Shown piece after piece: positions 1 through 10,500 of a stretch of 64,000 nt of DNA. Numbering within the stretch: the first letter of the stretch is position 1; each line of letters starts with the position of its first letter. The stretch spans positions 28,215,549 through 28,279,548 of the forward strand of contig OX463848.1 in NCBI GenBank assembly GCA_949825065.1, in the 5' to 3' direction. Below the pieces are notes generated by a model. The model saw only the letters and a program-made list of their open reading frames with translations. It ran no database searches and had not been told where the DNA came from. The position numbers were made by a program, and so were the translations under genes. This DNA is from Odontocerum albicorne (Eukaryota > Arthropoda > Insecta > Trichoptera > Odontoceridae).

Positions 1-1091
1 ATAATTGAAATTACAACTTTACTTTTGTCAAAGTGAATTAAAAGTAAAAATAAGTACAGGAAAAATAATAAAACAAAAATAGTACGGGAATAATAACAAC
101 TAAAATTATATGCATTGTTTCTTCATATTAGAGATCGAAAATATTTTAAAATTAGATGCCAAGACATAAAAAAGTGAACATAAAAATAAATTAAATACTA
201 ATTTAATTTCCTAATCAGAAAATAGTAATTGGTATTTATTTTTATACAATTTAATCACTGTAATGCTTATGTGTCTATTGCTATCATACTTATGTGATCA
301 AAAATGCAAAAATATGCCACAAAAGTTTTGACTATCAGTAAAACTTTATCGAGTCCAAGTAAGTTCTGCTATTACTGCTGAGTTCATGACATAGTAAGGG
401 CTTAAATATGTTGTGAACTACTTGGTTACATTAGCAAAACTCTTGCTGTGCAAAGTCAAGTGATAAAGTCATCTGTTAAAATGAGTCACTTAGATTTCAG
501 TGCATTTTTCGTATCACTACGTATCACTAACTGTCAAGTTTTAATCTGTGATATAGATCAAATTGCTGTCATTTAGAATACACACTTAGTGAGATTTACT
601 ATCAATTAACTAGCCCGTAATATGAGCCCTGCTCTCAACTAAATTGCGTTCCTGAGATTTTTTAAAATCTATTCTAATCCATCATTGAAAATGTCTTTCA
701 TAAAAAAATAATTGATCAGTCATTTTATTCTTCTAGACATAGACTATTTGATGAAAGAAATCTTTTGAAAACTCTTAACCACCTTTCTGTCATTTGACTG
801 GTTAAGGAGTGATTATGGGTCTAGCCACATGAGATTATCCCTACTCACAGACTAGTACGTATCAACTACATTCATTCGTAAGGTACCCCTCAACATATAT
901 AAATTTGTCATACGAACATGTTGAAACGTGTGACCGGGAGACAATATTGTCTTCAGCACCAGTAATCGAGTCTGGGTTAAGAGATACTAGAGTAAGCAAG
1001 TAAATCACAGTTCACCATGGTACATGTTTGAACAGGCAACAACACTCCCACTCGCTAGATGCATGATGTGAGTATTGCTACCAGATGAACT
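1..1091. other. AT-rich intergenic DNA downstream of IFT140
   Basis: No open reading frame of note, no repeat family and no RNA gene is recognisable here. It lies beyond the 3' end of the minus-strand IFT140 gene. Confidence 0.5.
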
Positions 1092-1206
1092 CTAACCAGA
1101 CTGGGACCCTTTTTTTAATTTTTTTTTAGTTATCATCAGGACTTGAACCGCAAAACCTTGGGTAGAAAACCAGCATCTTATCAATTAAGCCACGGAAGTC
1201 ATCAAT
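1092..1206 (-). repeat. tRNA-headed SINE copy
   Basis: On the minus strand the copy starts with a tRNA-like head (TTCCGTGGCTTAATTGATAAG, A-box-like) followed by a B-box-like GGTTCAAGTCC. It ends in an A-rich stretch and GGTCCCAGTCTGGTT. The same head and the same GTCTGGT tail occur at 8150 and 35131, which defines a family. The head is too diverged to be a functional tRNA gene. Confidence 0.6.
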
Positions 1207-1319
1207 GGCTATGTTGAAGATTAGAAATGCATAACAATGTTTTAGTTTCATATAAGTAAAAAAACATTTAGATAGCATTAATAAAATATTAGTTTGTGAG
1301 CATGCGTAGGTAGTAGATT

Positions 1320-1325
1320 TTTATT
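1320..1325 (-). promoter_or_regulatory. candidate poly(A) signal of IFT140
   Basis: AATAAA on the minus strand, about 100 nt downstream of the IFT140 stop codon. Position and motif fit a cleavage signal, but such a hexamer is common by chance in this AT-rich DNA. Confidence 0.4.
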
Positions 1326-1427
1326 CGGACAGATTTTGATTGGTTAATCTGTATTGTATTAGCATAAGTATAGATTTAGAATAAGTTCTTCAAATGAATG
1401 ACGGAGGAGGTTCATTGAAAGATAATT

Positions 1428-1558
1428 TTATACTGATGGTAACTCCTCTGGAACATATTCAGGGGCATCTTGATCTGATGTTGGTGTTTCGGCTCCGCTT
1501 CTAGAATGGGTATACATTTCTGTCCTTTTTTCCAGTATATTTGCTTGCTCAGCATAAT
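1428..1558 (-). CDS. IFT140: IFT140 exon 11 (terminal)
   Basis: Acceptor TTTTTCAG precedes DYAEQANILEKR. The exon ends in an acidic tail (QDAPEYVPEELPSV) and TAA at 1430-1428. It encodes residues 1343-1385 and enters in phase 1. Confidence 0.85.
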
Positions 1559-4500
1559 CTGAAAAATATTTAATTTTGTTTTCAGTTTTTGAAAAACAAA
1601 ATACTTTGTATTAAAGTAGTTTAAAAATTTAATTGTTATGAGTGAATGATTTTTTAACAGTGATTGGTGTATCAACAATCAAACTAGAGTAAATTTTTAA
1701 TAAGCAAAATAAATACAAAGAAAAAACAGATAAGCTATTTTTTAACAGTAAGATTTACTATGCAGAGGAAGAAGTAATTTCAATGCCATTATTTTACAAT
1801 GATGGAATTTTTAGGTTTATTTTAAAATAATCATACCTTTAGCTTCATCAACATGCCCTGCTGCATTAGCTTTAGCTGCCATCATGCGAAGAAGATGGTG
1901 CGATCTAACTGGTCCTTCATTACCATTTCTGTTTCCATTCTCTACTTCAACCAACAAGCGTTTTGAAGCCGTCATTGCTGAAAATGGTATTATAAAATGT
2001 TAAGATTTATAACATTATTTAAAAAAAGCAGAGGAAATAAATAGATAGAACTAAAATATTAGTGAAGATAAAGTTACTTGCAGAGTCTTGAATTAAAATA
2101 AAAAACAAAAAAATGTTTCAAATTTATGTACCAAATTTTAATCAAACACAAATATAATCAACAGGCTCATAGATTTTCAAATGACAATTTGATTAAGTGT
2201 CACTATCATCAGCCCTACAACTCAGGATTTCTCTTAGCAGCATCTTTACTCCAATTGGTTATACTGAGTTCTCTGTCAACCCATCCAGCCATTTCAGTTT
2301 TAGTCTCTCAATTTTCTTACACCCTATTAGATTACTGAACAAAGCCTTCCTTGCATAAGTGTGCAAGGAAGCATATTTTAGCATTTTTTCGAAATGCCTT
2401 GCTCTGTGCTTGTTCAGTCTTGCAATTATGTCTATGTCATCAGCATATGCCAAAAGTTGCACAGACTCATTAAATATGGTACCACTAATTATGAGTCTGA
2501 CATTTCATACAACCTTTTCTATGCTATGTTAAAAAGGCGACATGAAGATTAAGTATACTATCTTAACAAGTTTATTATACATACCACTTTGATAATCTCT
2601 CTGAAATGCCTTCTCAATGTCTAGATAACGTTGAACTAGATCTGCTTGTCCTTGTAGAACAACCGCATCAGAGGCTAAAATACCCAAAAATCATGTTATA
2701 TTTATGTGATGAACATATTTTTTGTTTTAATTATAATACACGTGAGTTATTGTTACCTGCGAGCGGATCGTTGGTCCGTGATAAGCTTCTAATGGCTTCA
2801 CTGTATGCACTTGATGCCTTTTCATAGTTCTGATAAAAGAAAGGAAATGAGTGATCAAACAACTGAAAATTTACAAATAATATCTTTCATATAAAGTGAC
2901 AAGTCACAAGGTAATTAAAAAAACATACTCTTTTGAGAATATTTGGAAAAATATTAATACCTATAAAATCTAGCAGTTGAGGTAATATATAATGTTGGTC
3001 TACATTCTGTCGGTTTCTTTCTGTAATCTACCTGGAGTGTTTCGAATTTAGCCCTAAAGAAACGGTATCTATAGTCTTGAGTAAAATAAAAATATGGAAT
3101 AAACACATTTTGGTTTTAATGACTAGGATTTCAAGTTCGGTTCTTCCCTATGTTACAGGGATGTTTATGAAATTCTGTTATTTTTAATGAAAATTTTATC
3201 CATGACACAATAATTATTTCTATACCTATTTTTGGTTACTTAAAAACTGCAATATTTTTTTTCATTATTTCATGCTAGGATGTTTTGATAAAAAAAAACT
3301 TGAAAAATATCAGAACACAATATGTGTGATTATTATTAAGTGCCTTTAGACTTGTTAACAGATAAATGTATTTATTTGATGTGCGTATGATGGAGTTTTG
3401 TCGTTTGAATAGCGTGTAGGATGAAAATTGCAAATGTCATTCAGGTTAACAAAAATCTGCACCAATAAACACGGTGCATATTATATAATAATAACATAAT
3501 ACATAACTCATTCAAGCATCATAAAGAGTAAAATGTTTAAGAGCTGCTAATATTGAATCAACTTTGACCAAAATGAACATATATAATAATTTTACTTTTC
3601 ACTCACAAATTCTCGATGGAGTTGTGGAGTCTACAACATTGAGAAATATTTTTGAGCAGGGGGTTAGTTATTGTCTTGATCATATTTTTCGTAAGATAAT
3701 TTGAGTAGAATGCTTCCAATACATGATCACCTGTGTAATTACTATGTTCCATAATCATATGCCCAGGTGATTTACCCTTTTTTATATTCCTGACCACTTG
3801 CCAGATAGTTTCTGTATCATGAAGGACACGTTATTCATTTAAAACTTCACAATATGTTACACATTGTGTTTCTTCTGTGTCTTCTAGAAATAAATAACTA
3901 AATTCATTTGCTTCGATGATGTCATTTGTCATTCATAGTGGAATTGTGACATTGTATTTTCAAGATGGTGTATCTTGCCAGATTTTTTCTAATAAAGAAT
4001 TCTTTCAAGAGAAACTGTAATACTTACCTCATACTCATCAATTTCTTGACGAGCGCACGCAGCGTAGAATGCTGCTAGTGGCCTCGGGGCCCTGGCCTTT
4101 TCATACAGGGCAGCCACTCTCCGTAGTAGCGCTGGTCGGGCTCTCCAGTCAGCTGCCTGCAGGGCTCGTGCAGCCATCAGGTAGACGGCCCTATCTCTGG
4201 ATGCTTGGGCGAAGAATAACATCTTGTCTATGTCACCTGATTTCACCAGCCAACGCATCGCTCCCACCTGCAATAGTTGTAAGTTGAAGATTTTCACAAG
4301 GTTAATAAAGTATTGTGTTGCTTAAGCAGAATTTTCAACTGTGGCCTCATAAGAATCTCATTTTATGCTAAGGTTAAGACATACAAGAAACCAATCCAGT
4401 TTAACTTAATTTTATGGTTGTAAATATATATTTTTTAATTTGTGTTTAAAAAGAGTGTGACGAACAATTGTAAATAATTTGAGGAAGCAAGTCAGTATCT

Positions 4501-7500
4501 TAGAACAGATCAGTTCTTTCTGTCTGTATTGAAAAGGGGATTGTGTGAATCTTGTGCCTTATCTGATGTAAAATGTTTTGCCAAAGTCTAAAATTTGCAA
4601 AATATTTTTAATAATATGCATTGAAAAATATTACAATATTTACAAGTCATACTCGTATGTATTAGGTGTTAAAATAGTTGTGTCCGATTTTTTCCAATTT
4701 AAAAATGAGCACCAAAAGTAAAACAAAATTGTAAATGTTATACGTCATTCGAAAGAAAATGTTCTGCTCTACAAGATATTGTGTGTGCTTTTACGTTACA
4801 TATATTATTTTATTTGATTACAAGCCTTCAAAATGGAATGGCAAGTAGACGAAAGTGAGCATTTTCGACACCTCCTTCTGTTCGCGTTCAATCAAGGGAA
4901 TAAAGCTGCCAAAGCTGCTCGCGATATTTGCGAAGTGTACGGTGAAGATGCTATGAATTAATTATGCTATCAAAAATTTTTTATCACCATTTTCAAACCA
5001 TTTTTCATCACCAGTAATGATGCAGTAAAGGAACCTTTGCTTGTGGCCATGCGTAGCTTGATGACGCACGAGCAAACCAGCAGAAATTGTCGAATTTTGA
5101 TTTTTGTTGTTTTCACTAAAAACATGTGGAAGACAAGCGCCGAACTTCTGGACTTTTCCCATTGATTTAAGATGGCGTTATACAGCCATGTGACTACTTC
5201 ATCTGCTCAGCCAATTATACGGTGGTTTGAAGGGGATCTTCATGAATAATATAGTTTAAGCGGTCGTCATCGAAATCCACTGGTCGTCCGGAACACCCCT
5301 TTCTTTCAGGTCGAAATTATCGTCTTTGAAACACAAAAACCATCGACGAGCTGTCCTTTAATTCATAGCATCTTCACCGTACACTTTACAAATATCGCGA
5401 GCAGTTTTGGCAGCTTTATTCCCTCGATTGAACGTGAACAGAAGGAGGTGTCGAAAATGCTCACTTTCGTCTATTTTTTTTTTTTTTTTTTTTTTTTTTT
5501 CCACTTTGCACGGATTTCTCCTGTTACACAAAGAGGGTTTGCTTCTAGCGTTAGCTTATTCGTTAGGAATAATATCAGCCAGGATTCTTCTCATACTGCT
5601 AGACGGTACCGAGAATATATCAACCGTGTCATTCAGTTGGTTCAATATCTCTATACCACGCGTGACTGAGTGTTTAGCCATGATATTCGTCCTGTAAGTT
5701 GGTATGTAGAACAGAGGGTGATTCCTTGCACGGATATATTTATTGGGTACATATAAACTTAGTGCTTCTAGAATCGCGGGACAGTTCTTGACATTCCATT
5801 TTTAAGGCTAGTAATCAAATAAAATAATATATGTAACGTAAAAGCAAACACAATATCTTGTAGAGCAGAAAATTTTCTTTCGAATGATGTATAACATTTA
5901 CCATTTAGTTTTTCTTTTGGTGTTCATTTTTAAATTGGAAAAAAACGGACACAACTTATGTTAACACCCAATATGTAGTAAAATTAAATCATCAATAAGA
6001 AAATGTGTATTTTTATTTTATAACCAAAATAAAATAAAAGGTTCACATATTTATTTATTTATGGATTTTAATAGACAATAAAAATTATCTGTGTATTCAT
6101 TAAATGTTGACTGACGAAAGTCACTGCAAAAGTCATAATTGTATAGAATCTTAATTTATGAAGTTTCGTAAAAAGATTCATACTGTAAATTTTACACTAT
6201 CCCAATCTTAAATATTCATCTAAGAAAAGCTATGTGAGGTGTTGTATTTTTTTCTGATAATACACAAAAGGAAATTGAAATAACATACCTTATCTCCTGC
6301 TTGTGTGAGTTTTTTTGCAGCCATGTGATACACTCCTCTCTTCCCCAATAAGTCAGCCAGTCTTGTAAGCACCTCAGATCTTCTGTCAGCTCCTTTTTCG
6401 GGACTCAATCTTTCAGCCATTTCATCTGACATCTCAACATTGTGCTCTTCAATCAGATCCAGAGCTTCTTCGTACTATCAATAAGAATAACACTTTGATG
6501 TTAAAGCTAAGTTTTGGGAACAAGCAGAATTAAAGAAATGCTAATTAGCTTTGTAAAAAGAATGTTAATATTTCGCCAATTTGGAATTGTACTCATACTA
6601 CACCATGTGCATGCTCCACTTAATCTATCAGAGAACTCTTCATTTTGACCATATAAATGCGGCAAAGATGGAGCTGATGTGTAGCGGCTCATGCCCTGAT
6701 AAAGACATTCTCCTATGTATCAATGGCATTGTTATCAACAGAGTTGATAATTTTAAATATTTTGGTGTCATAGGTAGCAGCACAAAACATTTATAAATGA
6801 AGTAATCATAGTATAAGAAGTAATCATTTACCAACTGAGCAGAACCCAATATTGATGCGGCCTGTTCAGGCTGCCCCTGGGCAAGCAGAGGCTGTACCAA
6901 CTTTCTGGCAAGGCCTGCATCGCAACTTCCATGTGGGGCTAGCGCTAGGGACTCCACCACCCGCCTGAGAGCTTCCGCCCCACTTTCGCTATCTGCCCGC
7001 AGAGCTACGTCTACAGCTTTGTGTAGTTTGCCTAAAGTGAAAAATAACTGAAAGTTAAATCAGTTTCTGGTAATTATTCTATTTGAATATAGGAATTTTT
7101 GTGATTTATTGATTTTTCCACTTTATCTCAATCAGATTATTCATATAAGACGTTTTAACATATTTCTGATTGATTGGAAGATATTGCTATAAGACAATAA
7201 GTCTATTAAGATGTACTCTATAGAGTGGAAGTGTAGTATAATAATCATAATATCTTTTTTCCCTATAAAAAAAATTTGACTCACAATTTCTGCAGAGCTA
7301 ATTTAAAATATTATTTAATTATTTCAGTTATTGCATCAATTATTATTTATTTGAAAAATATAACAAACTCAAATTTGTGATCGAGTTATACTCCAAAGGT
7401 AAAAAAAAAACAAAATTTCTATTCCAATACCCGAATTCGATAATCAATGATTTTTTTACCCATAAAAATAAAATATAAAATGAGCACTCTGTATCCACAA

Positions 7501-10500
7501 AAAGTTAGTTCAACGAGAAGTTTATATTATTTTTTAAATAATAAGTGTTTTAATTTATTTAGTTTATTCCTATAAGAGTCATGTTTAATCCTTTATTGTG
7601 CATAGCAAATTTTTTTTATGCATGGTGATTGATTTATGCATGTATGGTGACATATTATTGTGAATTTCAAAATGGATATCAAAGCATAAAAAACATCACC
7701 AACGATTAAAGAATGTCATTTTGAAATTAAAACAGTGTTTAGAATCCAGAATGAGTTACGTATAAAAAATATGTCAACACAATCAAGCTACCAAAAATAA
7801 CTTATTCACTAACCGGCCTTATGGTAGAGTGTGGCAGCAGTGGGTGCATGGCCTGCACCCTCCAGAGCTGCTGCAGCCAGGAGAGTGTGAGCTCCCCCTT
7901 CCACTCCAGCAGCTCCCGCTCTACCCACTAGCTCCCACAGTCCCGCTTCTGCTGAACATCTCACTGCAGCTGACAGAGCCCCTGCACGCATGTACATCTG
8001 CCGACCAAGCATAATAGATGAATTGTACAAATAATACAAGATTATAAAAAAATCAACAAAACAATAAAAGGTGATTATAATTTGATTTTTGGTGCTATAT
8101 TGTGAAACAAGACCATACCAAAGGTGCTGAGGATGATGACTATGATGATAGCTTCCATGGTCTAAATGGTAAGGCACTGAACTTGCACCATTTTAGGTTG
8201 AATTGTCGATGGTACTCAAAAAAATAAATAAAATGGATCCTAGTCTGGTTAAATAATTCTTCTGATAATTAAACTAAAATTTGAAAGCTTAATCAATGGG
8301 GCCGAAAACAGTGTTGTGTCTGACCACACTCTTTAATATGTTCAACACCAGTTTGGATCTGTTGAGGGGTAGTGTCCGAGTAAATGTGAATGAGCAGTTA
8401 AGTTACTCCTGACAGTCGCCAGTTTTTCGCTCAAGTGCATTTTTACTACTCATGCCGTTTTATGGATAAATTCATGTATTTGGAATAAAAACATTGGACG
8501 TACCGTGTACGTCCAAACTCTTTTGAGATAAAAAATCACTCGCCATACGGCCATACTCGTTTAGAGGTTAATAAAATATATTTCTTCATTAACATAACAG
8601 TTCACATACATACTCGTAGATATCAACAACATTCATGCTGCCTCTCCTATAATGATAATAACGAAGGATGACAAGAATATGAAAATTACCTTCACAGCAT
8701 CTTCTGCCTTTTCATTTTGTAGCTCTAGATGGCGAGCAATATGATAAGCGGACTGTGGTTTATCAGCTAGAGCGCGGGCTTCTTCCAACCTATCCGTGTG
8801 ACACAAAAGTCTTGCTCTGGATCCAAAATCCCCAGCAATCTCATAATGTTCCAAGGCTCCATCTAAATCCCCTTGACCTTCCAGATAATGGGCCCACCAT
8901 TTATGTAACTCTAGATTTTTTGAGTTGGAAACTTTATGTTTCAAAGCTCCTACCTGGCCAGCTTGTAGGAACATTCTGGGTACTTGAGGAACTTCAACTC
9001 CCGCTTTTTCAAAACATTCAGAAGCTGCATCCAGTTCTCCAGATTCTCTTTTTACACATCCAAGTTTGTAATGAGCATTTTTTACCAGTAATGCAGCTTC
9101 ACCTTGAGCTGGTTGTGTTGTTAGTTTTTCTAAGCCACCTCGAGTAGCACCTGTAAGCCTGAACAGTAAATCGAATCTCCCAGCTTCTTCTAGAAGTTGC
9201 TTCGCTTCATCTAACATATCAAGATGTATGGCTAAAATAGCTGTTCTGCACTTGTCATCATATTTTGGATCTTCCATTGCCATATGCAGTGCAAGTGCTC
9301 CTTTAACATCATTCATTTTTGCCAAACAAACAGCAGCTACATCTAGTCTCTTCTGTGGTACACAAGCTTTAGCTAATCCCCTCCATACAGCATCACCAGC
9401 ACCTGTGTTGCCGATTGCTACTACTGCTTGCTCCATTTGTCCAATAGTCATGTAATAAAGGTAATCTAATAAGTTAGACCTAGTTGTAGTGTCACAATCT
9501 TCAGAACCAATGAATTCACGCAATGGTGTCTTGAGGAGTTTACCTTCATACATAGTAACAACAAGAGGTGCACTCAAAGCACATAGGTTATATCCTATTT
9601 CAAACTTGTTATTGTCCCCCCAGTCTTTATGTTCTGTCAGGTTACCATTGTGAGTAAACATAATTCTAATAGAATCATCTGTTACAGATCGAACATGACA
9701 AGCTAAAAGTCTTGGATCAACAAGATCCCAACAAATTGTAATGGGTATACATGGTTCGCCACTAGATCCCTTGATCACAATATGAGATATGGTGTCACTT
9801 GAGGCATCCCAAAGATACAATTTTGGATCAGGGACAAGATTAGCAGTTGCAATAGCCAAACAAACTAATCTCCCTGCAGTGTTTATGCCAGCATACATGA
9901 TTTCTCCAAAATCATCAAAAAGTTGGTAGCAATTTTTTGGGGCATAAGGAGACCGTAAACCTTTTTTTGTGATTTCACCAATTTTGATACATCCATCCAT
10001 TGTTGCAATGGCAAGGTAGCGTTCAGTTCTCGATATGCCAATTGGTTCTCCTTCACGATCTATAGAGTGAAGTGCACTAAGTGTTGTTCCTGTCACAGAC
10101 TTAGCTTCAATTCTAGTTCCTACAATACCAACCAATGTTTCATCATACAACAGGAGAGTTTCTGTCTGCCATGAAAATTTGTGTATAGGTAAAAAGTTGA
10201 AAGTATCTTTGCTTATTTTGTGAACCTGAAAAAACAATATTGTTTTAAATCGCTATAAACAAATTTCTATATTTAGTATCATGAATAAAAAAAGAGCTAC
10301 TCTACCTGTACTTCTTTGCCATCAGAAACTGCCAGGAATGTATCACTGAGACACATAGCCCTGATACAGATATCAGTTTTGACATTTGTTATTGCACCTT
10401 TTAAACCTTCCAAGCAAACCTGCATTGGACCTTTTTGCATTGCCCAAACTTGTCTGATGTAACCCCAGCAAATTGGTTGTTCCCGCAAAATAGATACACT

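Larger units (their letters stand above)
4662..5971. mobile_element. Fold-back (palindromic) mariner remnant in IFT140 intron 6
   Basis: Ends are TTAGGTGTTAAAATAG and the inverse of TTGGGTGTTAACATAAG, each next to TA. The left part (about 4833-4958, plus) encodes the mariner N-terminus with FRHLLLFAFNQGNKAAKAAR. The right part encodes the same N-terminus on the minus strand (about 5478-5345). That copy continues with stops into the mid-transposase piece at 5162-4962, which has IITGDEKWF, the first catalytic aspartate region of mariner. The 3' half is missing and replaced by an inverted copy of the 5' half, so both outer ends are 5' ends. A LINE tail is inserted at about 5475-5795. The element cannot encode a transposase. 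Confidence 0.85.

Noticed and set aside
8755..9455. plus-strand open frames opposite IFT140 exon 3
   Set aside because: Antisense shadows of a conserved coding exon.
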